From Bacteroides bouchesdurhonensis (GTDB lineage Bacteria; Bacteroidota; Bacteroidia; Bacteroidales; Bacteroidaceae): a stretch of DNA of 64,000 nucleotides. The position numbers were made by a program, and so were the translations under genes. The DNA is taken from the NCBI RefSeq assembly GCF_900155865.1, contig NZ_LT707006.1:2334577-2398576 (forward strand), read 5' to 3'. Below the pieces are notes generated by a model. The model worked only from the letters and a program-made list of their open reading frames with translations, had not been told where the DNA came from and searched no databases. Position 1 is the first letter of the stretch. Each line of letters starts with the position of its first letter. Below are positions 51,541 through 60,025 of this stretch, piece after piece.

Positions 51541-54500
51541 TCATTTCAGCGGACTGCCTTTATGAATTTTAGGAGGATATTGGAACGAATGTACGCGACC
51601 TCCCATATAAGGTGTATTCATGGCACGTGCCTTAACCTCTTGAGCCATTTTATCATTAGCGACAAATTCCTCGAATGAATAAGTTTCACCTGCATACTGT
51701 TTGATACGTTTCACGATTGATTCACGACTGATGGTACTGTAATATGGAATATCATTATTCATACAACTATTCTGTTCCGAACGGAATACACCACGATTGT
51801 GCATAAATCCGCCTTCGTAGATATCTACCCGGTCACTATATCGGTCATCAAAGATCAAATGACTCCAAGGTACTTCGTGCATTTTTCCGGTAAGGGATAG
51901 ATTGTCGTACCATCCTAATGATTTAGCATATTTGAATTCAAATACGTGTTCACAACAGGTACATGTACAGAAGTCGATAAATTCATTGTGATAAATATAC
52001 TCGTCACCCAGTTTACCGAATCCATGTCCTCCGGCTTCGTGTTGGATTACTCCGCGAGTGTCAAGAGGATAACCGTAGGTACTCATCGGACAGAAAGCAA
52101 TTGCCGAACCATCATCCCACATTTGGCAGATACCACCATAATCGGTTGTATTAGGAGTCATAATAATCAGTGTTTGGTTCAAATTTGCTTTTGTCACTGT
52201 CGGCATCCGTAGTGCGTAGTTGAATGCTGCGTCATAATCACATCTCAGTCCTACACCTCCGGTAAAGGTTGTTTCAAATTTCGCATAGCGGACCGTGTTG
52301 ATAGTACCGATACCACTTTCAGGAGAAACAGCAATAGCGGTATACACATTAAAGTAATCACGATAAGACGTATAAGGTTCTATACCGAAGAAGTTTTCAA
52401 CTTGTTCTTTGATTGCTTTCATATAGTCTCCTTTGGATATATCTTCCGCATTGTATCCGTCTCCTAAAAATACAAGATTGATACCGCCATTATTTCCCTT
52501 AGTAGCTTTTTGTAAGGTTATAATTTCATCTTCACCGTATGTGTAGTCGTATTGCGAAACTGAACATTTAGTCGTGTACTCTTTATCTTTCAGTTTGAAT
52601 ACAATGTCACCGGTACGTCCTTCAGTTGTACCTTGTGGCATATTTTGGATGGTTAAAGTCAGCTCTGTTTTTTTCGAACCACTAGTCTGAGACAAGCTAC
52701 ACCATGACGGAATACTTTCCACTTCCCAGTCACTTTCTGCATTTAATGTCAGCTTGCGTGTACATTGGGTGTTGATCGCATTAGCTATGGATGGGCGGCA
52801 AACTAATTCACGGTGTGCAGAGATCCGTTTGAAATCGTTCCAACCAACTGCAGTCTTATATTGCTGAATGGCGGATTCCGGTACTTCAAGGGTGAAATTA
52901 TCTTTAGCTACTCCATTAAAAGCACCAACTTGTACATAGGCTGGAATAATTCCTTTACATACGATGGAGCTGATACCGAAACAATTAGAAAAAGCACCCC
53001 CTTCATCTCCCCACATGCTTTCGAAACGGATATTTTCTATTCCCTCCGGAAACACAATCCCTTCCAGACTCCGACAGTTGGCAAATGCACCTGCACCGAT
53101 GCTTTGCACATCTTCAGGGATTTCGAGTGTTCCCATGAGACGCCAATTGTTTTTGAAAGCATTATTACCAATTGTGTATATTCCTTTGGGTAGTTTTAAT
53201 TCACCGGAGAAATCACAATAAGCAAAAGCATTATCATTAATGATAGTTAGATTTTGAGGTAATATTAATTCTCCTTTTAAAGCAGTTCCATTGAAAGCAT
53301 CTGGACCAATTGCTATTATTCCATCATGCATAGTTAATATCCCATTTAAACCAGAACTACGAAATGTTGAATTATTTATTTCTGTAACTCCTTGGGGAAT
53401 AGTAATAGAACCTGTGAGATTTTTACAGTCTGCAAATGCCTCTTCTCCTATATATGTTACTTGAGATGGAATGTTAAGATTGCCATATAGTCCACTACAT
53501 CCTTGGAAACATCTCATTCCAATTTCCTCCAGATTTTCAGGCAGAATTAATTCACATACGAAGCCACATTGTTGAAATGCTCCTTGATTACCAGAGAAAT
53601 CACCACCATTTATTTTTTTTAAAGTTGTCGGTAGTGATAAACTTCCGGTTAATGAGCTACAACTATAAAAAGCATTGCTACCTATATATGTCACCCCTTC
53701 CGGTATAATCAATGAACCGGATAAATATTTGCAATCTGCAAATGCTGATTGTTCTATTCTTTCTAATTTATCGGGGAGCACCATACGAAGTAAAGACATC
53801 TTTTTGTTGAAGGCACTATTGGGTATAGCTAATTCTTCTCCATTTTCATATCCACCATATTCATTAATATATGTACCTTTTTTAATCAGAACTTCTTTGA
53901 GATTGATGGCTTGTAGTTTGCTCATTTTATCTCTCATAAAATAAAAATCATTTATATCAATCTCTCCCGTAATTTTTAAATTCTGTAACTTTGTATAGTC
54001 CTTGTTGGCGTTCTTGATACATTCTTTCAGTGTTCCTGCCTTTTCGACATTAATCACGATATATTCTTTAGCTGTAGCTTCATGAGAAGCCATATCATTC
54101 TCCCAAGCAGTAATTGACTCATCAATAAGTGTAAATTCATATTTACCACTTGCTTCTTTTTTGTCCACCTTGATCGTGAAATTATGCATTTTTCCAGCTA
54201 CATAAGTAAATGCTTCATTCTTCTTGAAAGTATAAGGAACACCGTCTACTGTAATACTGAACAGTATTTTCCCCCCTTCTATAATTTGTGGGACAACAAT
54301 GGCACGGAACTCATTATCCTTACAAAAAGGGATGGTTCCTGTTTTGGCCACTTCTCCTGTAGCTGTGACATTACCTGTGGCAAGGTCGATTACTGAATTA
54401 CACTTGGTGTTTAGAACTAGAACTTGTTTCTCCAGCTTTGTCCAAGTTTCTTCAGTAAATCCCTCGCCTTCTACCAAGGTAATGCGGGCATTACTCATTT

Positions 54501-55035
54501 TATGCCGCAATGGTAATCGGATCACTTTCTCCGTAGGAGCTACGTCCGTTGCCTTTCCCCATAGGAAGTCACTTGCCTCGTAACCTCCCAATTCACCATT
54601 CCCATTAGTTTTCGCTTGATCTTTTTGTACTTCAAATTCGTATGCATTCACTTCTGACGGTGTGGCGACCGGATAATATCCATAGATATCGATGTGAGTC
54701 TTATCGTCTTTCCAATAGATGTCATAAGCTGAATTCCATTTATAGGCGGTCTCATCAAATGTGTGCCGTACATTATCTCCCCGGTTACCGCTATTTTCTA
54801 GTTTTCCCGGAGTGTTACCTTTGTAATCTACCACATACACCCCCATAATATCTCCGTCACAAAATCCGTTGTCATTGACGCGAGTCACAACAACCTGATC
54901 GATTTCTCCGGATAATGAAATAATATTTGAAGTTCCATTCAGAGAGTCGTCTTTTACAACCTCATTGTCGTAACATGATGTGAAAATTAGTGCCGACAGT
55001 AATGCGGTCACATATTGATACCGTTGTTTTTTCAT
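51541..55035 (-). CDS. Surface lipoprotein fusing fimbrillin, BspA-type LRR, BACON and M64 metalloprotease domains
   Basis: 1164 residues. The lipobox is LIFTSCYDN (Cys at about 21). Residues 30-325 are a fimbrillin domain (DIYWKDDKTHIDIYGYYP, YEASDFLWGK, LRHKMSNARITLVEG). About 340-740 are BspA-like leucine-rich repeats (NAFYSCSSLTGSLSLP, EEAFADCKNLTGSITIP and others). About 755-830 are a BACON-like domain (TLNAESDWEVESIPSWCSLS). About 840-1164 are an M64 (IgA-peptidase) domain: NLVFLGDGYNAEDI, then the zinc motif HEAGGHGFGKLGDEY with H999, E1000 and H1004. The spacing between E and the second H is three residues, not two. I infer a secreted protease presented on a fimbria-like or adhesive scaffold. 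Confidence 0.88.
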   Translation of the reverse strand: MKKQRYQYVTALLSALIFTSCYDNEVVKDDSLNGTSNIISLSGEIDQVVVTRVNDNGFCDGDIMGVYVVDYKGNTPGKLENSGNRGDNVRHTFDETAYKWNSAYDIYWKDDKTHIDIYGYYPVATPSEVNAYEFEVQKDQAKTNGNGELGGYEASDFLWGKATDVAPTEKVIRLPLRHKMSNARITLVEGEGFTEETWTKLEKQVLVLNTKCNSVIDLATGNVTATGEVAKTGTIPFCKDNEFRAIVVPQIIEGGKILFSITVDGVPYTFKKNEAFTYVAGKMHNFTIKVDKKEASGKYEFTLIDESITAWENDMASHEATAKEYIVINVEKAGTLKECIKNANKDYTKLQNLKITGEIDINDFYFMRDKMSKLQAINLKEVLIKKGTYINEYGGYENGEELAIPNSAFNKKMSLLRMVLPDKLERIEQSAFADCKYLSGSLIIPEGVTYIGSNAFYSCSSLTGSLSLPTTLKKINGGDFSGNQGAFQQCGFVCELILPENLEEIGMRCFQGCSGLYGNLNIPSQVTYIGEEAFADCKNLTGSITIPQGVTEINNSTFRSSGLNGILTMHDGIIAIGPDAFNGTALKGELILPQNLTIINDNAFAYCDFSGELKLPKGIYTIGNNAFKNNWRLMGTLEIPEDVQSIGAGAFANCRSLEGIVFPEGIENIRFESMWGDEGGAFSNCFGISSIVCKGIIPAYVQVGAFNGVAKDNFTLEVPESAIQQYKTAVGWNDFKRISAHRELVCRPSIANAINTQCTRKLTLNAESDWEVESIPSWCSLSQTSGSKKTELTLTIQNMPQGTTEGRTGDIVFKLKDKEYTTKCSVSQYDYTYGEDEIITLQKATKGNNGGINLVFLGDGYNAEDISKGDYMKAIKEQVENFFGIEPYTSYRDYFNVYTAIAVSPESGIGTINTVRYAKFETTFTGGVGLRCDYDAAFNYALRMPTVTKANLNQTLIIMTPNTTDYGGICQMWDDGSAIAFCPMSTYGYPLDTRGVIQHEAGGHGFGKLGDEYIYHNEFIDFCTCTCCEHVFEFKYAKSLGWYDNLSLTGKMHEVPWSHLIFDDRYSDRVDIYEGGFMHNRGVFRSEQNSCMNNDIPYYSTISRESIVKRIKQYAGETYSFEEFVANDKMAQEVKARAMNTPYMGGRVHSFQYPPKIHKGSPLK

Positions 55036-55047
55036 AAGGCTATTCGT

Positions 55048-55672
55048 TTACTCGGCTGTACCGCCATTATCAATTTCATCATCTTCCCAAGCACCAATAT
55101 TAACGTTGATTCCATAACTCGTTTTACTCACAGTGACAGGAATACTGTAACGTCTTCCTCCGACAAAGGTAATTTCCTTTTTCAGATTGAAATCTCTTCC
55201 ATCCACATAGACTGTAATAAAGTTATCTGCTGAAATGGTTTGTGGAACAATTAATGCTTTGTAGGAATAAGAATCTCCTGTTTTTAATGGGGTAATGGTT
55301 TTACCTATTCCCGTTGCCGTTGCCGTTCCTTTTATAAGGTCTATCGATGCTCCTGTACGTATATTATTTATTTTGATACTGACATTGGCTTTTGCCAGAC
55401 TTTCTGTTGTAAATCCATTCCCCGGTTGAACTGTTACTACAGCACAACTAAAAATATGATTTGTTGTGATGACTACTGCTTTTTCAGTCGGAGCTACCCC
55501 TGATGTCTTTCCATACAGAAATTCGCTATCTTTATAAGCTTGTTCCGTAGACTGATCTTCTTTGATTGAAAAAGCATACGAAGTAAGATCGGATGGAGTA
55601 CCGTAAGGAAAATAGCAGTAGAAATCCGCTTTAGTCTTATCATCTTTCCAATAAACATCAATAATAGGTAAG
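55048..55672 (-). pseudogene. Fimbrillin gene truncated at its 5' end by a mobile element
   Basis: From DVYWKDDKTKADFYCYFPYG to the stop (about 205 residues) this matches the fimbrillin half of the 1164-residue neighbour: DSEFLYGKTSGVAPTEKAV, ALIVPQTISADNFITVYVDG and VNIGAWEDD. Upstream of that point the frame continues to 55779 with unrelated, basic sequence and no signal peptide or lipobox. The homology stops abruptly near 55670, where element-type direct repeats begin. The original start, signal and promoter are lost, which could also silence the genes downstream. The gap to the next gene is only 12 bases. Confidence 0.7.
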
Positions 55673-55895
55673 ACAGGAAACGATAAACGAAGCAACTGTT
55701 TATTTGTTAGCACTTTATGTCTTTTGATGGCATGATGGTAAGACAGGGTAAAATGCCAAGAACAGACAGAAATAGTCACCGTTCCGTTACCAAGTCATTA
55801 CCTATTTACCATCAGGAACGATAAGGCAGAATAGCGGATTTCACAGCTAACAGACAAAGCAGAAAGAAGCGTTTCATCATTCGTCTTTTGATGGC
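55667..55895. repeat. Short direct repeats at the element's left end
   Basis: GGTAAGACAGG occurs at 55667-55677 and 55737-55747. CAGGAAACGATAA (55674-55686) recurs as CAGGAACGATAA (55813-55824). GTCTTTTGATGGC occurs at 55719-55731 and 55883-55895. Clusters of such repeats next to an integrase gene look like arm-type integrase binding sites. The stretch 55780-55970 has no gene. Confidence 0.55.
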
Positions 55896-55970
55896 GTTCT
55901 TCGGCTGTAGTTTCCATTCTTCAAGTAACTCACTTAAGGAATAATTTTGTAACTAATTAAAAGTGAGCGT

Positions 55971-57206
55971 ATGAAAGAAGAATTAAAGGTATTATTCTAC
56001 CTCAAAAAGAATCAGGTAAAAGCCAATGGGCTATGTTCCGTAATGGGGCGTATAACCATCGGACGGTCAATGGCACAGTTTTCGGCAAAGATAGAAGCCG
56101 AGCCATCAAAATGGGATGCCAAAGCAGGGCGAATGACTGGAAAGAGTAACCACGCTTTACAGGTAAACCGTCAGATTGATAAAATCAATCTAAGCATTAA
56201 CGCTCGTTACAAAGAGTATCTAACTAATCGGGGGAGCGTAACAGCCGAAGAACTGAAAAACGCATTTCAAGGCATTGCCACCACACAGGAAACCCTACTG
56301 AAAGTATTTGCGGAACACAACGAGGTTTACGGTAAACGTGTCGGAATAGACAGGGTGAAAAGAACCTACAAGGGATATTGTAACGCTTACAGTCATTTGG
56401 CTGACTTCCTGCAAAAGAAATACCATGTTCGGGATATGTCATTTAATCAACTCACATTCTCTTTTATAGAAGCCTATGATTTTTATTTACGGGTGGGTTT
56501 GAAGATGAAGCCGAATACTGTATTAGGTTATATTATCCCATTCAGAAAAATAGTTCGTACTGCTCTCAACAAAGGATTTATTGCCCGTGACCCATTTACG
56601 GAGTACAAACCTGAACGTGGACAGAGCGAACACCGTACCCTAACGAGCGAGGAACTGCAAAAGATAATGAACGCTACATTTGATTCTCCCAACCGTACAT
56701 TTATCCGTGATTTATTCGTTTTCTCCGCTTTCACCGGATTGGCATTTGCCGACATACGAAGATTAACAGAAAAGGAACTTGTTACAACCGAAGACGGAAA
56801 ACAGTGGATTGTGATTGCAAGGAAAAAGACAGGTACGATTTCCCGTATACGGCTATTAGATATTCCCTTGCAAATTATTGAGAAGTACAAAGAGGGCAGA
56901 TTTTGTGAGAAACTGTTCTCTGTTCCCGGATATTCAACCGTTGATATAAACCTCAAACGCATTGCCGAAATATGCGGAATTAGAAAGAATCTGACATATC
57001 ACATGAGCCGTCATACTTTCGCTTCGGAATTGTGCCTCTCGCAAGGCGTACCTATCGAAACAGTTAGCCGGATGTTGGGGCACAAGGATATACACACCAC
57101 ACAGATTTATGCGACCGTTTCCACCCAAAAGATAAGTGCCGATATGAAGCAGTTATCTGAACGGATGGCGGGAAAGTTCTCTTTTGTCAAATCTCAAAAC
57201 CAATAA
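55971..57206 (+). CDS. Tyrosine recombinase / integrase (first of two)
   Basis: 411 residues. The N-terminal arm-binding region (VLFYLKKNQVKANGLCSVMGRITI) and core-binding SAM-like region (about 110-215) precede the catalytic domain. H344 and R347 are in HMSRHTF, H371 in LGHKDIHTTQ and the nucleophile Y380 in IYATVS. The first catalytic arginine position reads TGLAFADIRRL, without the Arg directly after TGL, as in IntDOT-like Bacteroides integrases. The enzyme should integrate and excise this element. The second recombinase gene starts 7 bases after its stop. Confidence 0.92.
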   Translation: MKEELKVLFYLKKNQVKANGLCSVMGRITIGRSMAQFSAKIEAEPSKWDAKAGRMTGKSNHALQVNRQIDKINLSINARYKEYLTNRGSVTAEELKNAFQGIATTQETLLKVFAEHNEVYGKRVGIDRVKRTYKGYCNAYSHLADFLQKKYHVRDMSFNQLTFSFIEAYDFYLRVGLKMKPNTVLGYIIPFRKIVRTALNKGFIARDPFTEYKPERGQSEHRTLTSEELQKIMNATFDSPNRTFIRDLFVFSAFTGLAFADIRRLTEKELVTTEDGKQWIVIARKKTGTISRIRLLDIPLQIIEKYKEGRFCEKLFSVPGYSTVDINLKRIAEICGIRKNLTYHMSRHTFASELCLSQGVPIETVSRMLGHKDIHTTQIYATVSTQKISADMKQLSERMAGKFSFVKSQNQ

Positions 57207-57213
57207 TAACATC

Positions 57214-58440
57214 ATGCGTAGCACATTCAAATACCTGTTTTATATCAACAGGAACAAAGTAAAGAAGAACGGGCTTTGTCCCGTGATGGGTCGTATCACG
57301 TTGGACGGGGAAATCGCCCAGTTCAGTACAGGGCTGGAAACCAATCCTGATTTGTGGGATGCTAAAATAGGGCGTTCAACCGGAAGAACGGCACATGAAA
57401 CAGGCGTAAACAAGGAACTTAAAAGCCTTTCGACTTCCATAGAAAAGCATTATGCCTACATTGTAGAAAAAGACGGTTATGTAACAGCCGAACGGGTCAA
57501 AAATGCGGTTATGAATATAGCCCAAGAACCAACCACGCTACTAAAGGAACTGGAAGAAGCAACCGAAGAAATACGAAAAAGTATAGGCATAAACCATACG
57601 ATTGCAACCTATCGGGCGTATGTAAATGCTCATTTGAACCTGTCCCGTTTTATCCGTGATAAGTACGGTAAAAGTGATATGCCGTTTTCATCTTTGGAAT
57701 ACTCCTTTATTGAGAATTACGATATGTATCTGAAAATAGACCATAAGATGGCAACGGGTAGTGTGATGCAACATATTGTCTTTCTCAAGAAGTTAGTTAA
57801 ACGAGCCATGAACAAAGGTATTATATCACGTAATCCGTTTTTTGGTTATGTACCCGACCAACCTAAGACATCCCGCAAATGGTTGTCTTGTGAAGAAATA
57901 CAAAAGGTTATGACTACTCCGATAGAGCATCCGAGCGTGGCATTTGTACGGGATATGTTTGTTTTCGGGTGTTGGACTGGTTTATCGTACACGGACATCA
58001 AGAATTTGCAGGATATAAATATCGTGACGGATAGTGAGGGTAACCAATGGATAGATATTAAGCGACAGAAAACAGGTAGTAGGTCGCTGGTTCCATTATT
58101 GGATATTCCAAAGGAAATTATTAAGAAATATAAAGGTACTGGCGAAAAAGGAAAAGTATTCAAGATGTTATGTATGAATGTTGTTTGTCAATATACTAAA
58201 CGTATCGGCAAACTCTGCGGATTGGATAAGAAACTCACATTTCACATGAGCCGACACAGTTTCGGAACAAGTATTTGCCTGACACAAGGCGTTCCGATAG
58301 AAACACTTAGCCAAATGATGGGACACCGAAATATCAAAACAACTCAGATTTATGCGGAAATAACAGGTGCTAAAATCGAAGAAGATATGCAACGGCTATC
58401 CCAAAAGATTGAGAACAAATATCAGTTGGTAAAATCCTGA
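57214..58440 (+). CDS. Tyrosine recombinase / integrase (second of two)
   Basis: 408 residues from the ATG at 57214; an in-frame TTG at 57184 overlaps the first integrase. It is a paralogue of the preceding protein with the same spacing: H344 and R347 in HMSRHSF, H371 in MGHRNIKTTQ, Y380 in IYAEIT, and TGLSYTDIKNL at the first-arginine site. Both copies are intact. A terminator follows. Confidence 0.92.
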   Translation: MRSTFKYLFYINRNKVKKNGLCPVMGRITLDGEIAQFSTGLETNPDLWDAKIGRSTGRTAHETGVNKELKSLSTSIEKHYAYIVEKDGYVTAERVKNAVMNIAQEPTTLLKELEEATEEIRKSIGINHTIATYRAYVNAHLNLSRFIRDKYGKSDMPFSSLEYSFIENYDMYLKIDHKMATGSVMQHIVFLKKLVKRAMNKGIISRNPFFGYVPDQPKTSRKWLSCEEIQKVMTTPIEHPSVAFVRDMFVFGCWTGLSYTDIKNLQDINIVTDSEGNQWIDIKRQKTGSRSLVPLLDIPKEIIKKYKGTGEKGKVFKMLCMNVVCQYTKRIGKLCGLDKKLTFHMSRHSFGTSICLTQGVPIETLSQMMGHRNIKTTQIYAEITGAKIEEDMQRLSQKIENKYQLVKS

Positions 58441-58450
58441 CATCATTCCC

Positions 58451-58485
58451 AGACCGTTCTAACGTATCATAGGGCGGTCTTTTTC
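58451..58485 (+). terminator. Terminator of the integrase operon
   Basis: AGACCGTTCT (58451-58460) pairs with AGGGCGGTCT (58471-58480; two G-U pairs), then TTTTC. Confidence 0.78.
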
Positions 58486-58564
58486 TTTTATGCCCATCAC
58501 TCAAACCAACATATTTTTCCTTTTTTTCTCTGATAAACATCTTCTATATGGAGAGAATAAATAA

Positions 58565-58645
58565 GGCAACACTTTTGATAAATTTACTCTTTTTGTGGAG
58601 CAAAAAGGAAGAAATTTATTAAAACCCGCAGGGCTTGGTGTTGCC
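58565..58645. repeat. Large nested stem-loop
   Basis: Three stacked pairings: GGCAACAC (58565-58572) with GTGTTGCC (58638-58645); TTTTGATAAATTT (58573-58585) with AAATTTATTAAAA (58612-58624; one G-U pair); CTTTTTG (58589-58595) with CAAAAAG (58601-58607). A 13-base bulge on the 3' side holds CCCGCAGGG. It lies between the integrase terminator and the end of the mobilization operon, in a gene-free stretch. Confidence 0.7.
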
Positions 58646-58670
58646 GTTTTAGGCTCGGAATATACCTTTG
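58640..58670 (+). promoter_or_regulatory. Possible antisense promoter into the mobilization operon
   Basis: GTTG (58640-58643; consensus TTTG), 19 bases, then TACCTTTG (58663-58670), a perfect -7 box. Transcription would run rightwards, antisense to the minus-strand GNAT and relaxase genes. Confidence 0.4.
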
Positions 58671-58699
58671 TGTTCAGAGAAAGAAAGGATTAATTAAGA

Positions 58700-59104
58700 T
58701 TATTCCATTGAAAAATAAGAGATTAGTTTGGCTATAGCTATTGCAAAGTTTTCACCATCTATGCAGTAAAAGCCTAATTTCTCGGCTAACCTACTACTTT
58801 TAATATTGGCACATTCAATGCCGATATGGTTAAAACCGTACTTTCGGGCTATTTCTGTCAGAAATCGGATAAAGTGCGTTCCGTGCCCTATCCGTTCTTT
58901 TGAGAAACCCAATCGGGCAATAATCAGGCAATCAGGGGGAAATCGGCTTTCAACCTTTCTAATACGCAAATACAAATCTACCCGGCTGTTTCTCCGGGTG
59001 GCTATAATCTTATCTACTGTCAGGAAAACGAGCGATTTACGATACTTGAACCGTTCCATCAGATAGCGGTCTATTTCGGCTCTTAGGTCTTCATACTCAA
59101 TCAT
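58700..59104 (-). CDS. GNAT-like acetyltransferase in the mobilization operon
   Basis: 134 residues. LIIARLGFSKERIGHGTHFI resembles the acetyl-CoA strand and pyrophosphate loop (R-x-x-G-x-G/A type). FNHIGIECANIKSSRLAEKLGFY is the final GNAT motif. The N-terminal 40 residues are basic and helical. Its start overlaps the stop of the relaxase-like gene by 4 bases (ATGA), so it is translated together with the mobilization proteins. The substrate is unknown. It is the last gene of the operon. Confidence 0.72.
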   Translation of the reverse strand: MIEYEDLRAEIDRYLMERFKYRKSLVFLTVDKIIATRRNSRVDLYLRIRKVESRFPPDCLIIARLGFSKERIGHGTHFIRFLTEIARKYGFNHIGIECANIKSSRLAEKLGFYCIDGENFAIAIAKLISYFSME

Positions 59105-60021
59105 CGTCTTATTCCCCTTTTCTTTTTCTTCTTGCGTTTCTGTGCCTGTAATTCTTCTGTCGGTGTAGCATTGTTATTGTTGCCATCTCCTAATGAGAAA
59201 ATAGACAAAAGAGAATCACCCCTACTATTGTGCTGCTGATTGTTAGAGTGTCTATTTTCTTTCTTGTTGTCGAGATTGCAAGAAATATTGTTTTCTTTTT
59301 CACTGGATTGGAATACTTCTTTTTTCTTTTCGCCAGTAAAATTTTGATTCTGTAATTCAAGCTGTTCGGAAATAGAACCGTTTTTCATTATGTTGTGGTA
59401 GTCAAACGATTCGGATTGTTGGCGGTCGTAGCCGAACAGTTTATCAAATCCCTGTTCTGCCTTTTGGAATAGGTTCACACGGTCAAAACCACCTGTTATT
59501 ACTCCGTTTTTGGTATTTTTGTGGTTGGTAAGCGGTGATAGCTTCTTTTTATTAGCTTGGTCTTTTCGGCTCACAATCAAATGGCAGTGCATATTCAGTT
59601 CGTTGTCGGAACGGCTACGGTCAAAATGTATCTTCCCGTAAAACTTTATATCCGCTTCGGATAGTCCTTTGTTGAAGTTCTTGGCATATTCAGGAATAAA
59701 CATTTCCCGGATATACCGTTTCATGGATTCGGCTTGTTCCTGTTCGGTGTTACCCATCGCTTGAAGTTCACTTTCCGATGGGCTGACATGAATAGCGTAA
59801 AACTTAGCATCGGTTTTTAAGAGTTGCCCGATATTAGTATCTATATCTTTTATAACCTGTGATTTATAGATGTTATCCTCTGTCAGATTAAAAAAGCCAT
59901 CAGTATAGATTCCTTTCTCCATCCGTTCCAAATCCTCATGCTCCATGTATGAAGCTAATTGGCGGCTACTTCCTGCATTGTTATATGTTCCTCCCGATGG
60001 CGGGGCAAAATCTATGTGCAT
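59101..60021 (-). CDS. DUF5712 / BtgB-type relaxase-like mobilization protein
   Basis: 306 residues. FYAIHVSPSESE (about 74-85) and MHCHLIVSRKD, with the H145-x-H147 metal motif, fit an HUH-type relaxase fold. The start, IDFAPPSGGTYNNAGSSRQL, is typical of Bacteroides mobilization proteins grouped as DUF5712. The C-terminal 90 residues are polar with a basic end (QKRKKKKKRGI). It should nick and carry the transferred strand during mobilization. It lies 4 bases after the BfmA/BtgA gene. Confidence 0.82.
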   Translation of the reverse strand: MHIDFAPPSGGTYNNAGSSRQLASYMEHEDLERMEKGIYTDGFFNLTEDNIYKSQVIKDIDTNIGQLLKTDAKFYAIHVSPSESELQAMGNTEQEQAESMKRYIREMFIPEYAKNFNKGLSEADIKFYGKIHFDRSRSDNELNMHCHLIVSRKDQANKKKLSPLTNHKNTKNGVITGGFDRVNLFQKAEQGFDKLFGYDRQQSESFDYHNIMKNGSISEQLELQNQNFTGEKKKEVFQSSEKENNISCNLDNKKENRHSNNQQHNSRGDSLLSIFSLGDGNNNNATPTEELQAQKRKKKKKRGIRR

Positions 60022-60025
60022 GGTT

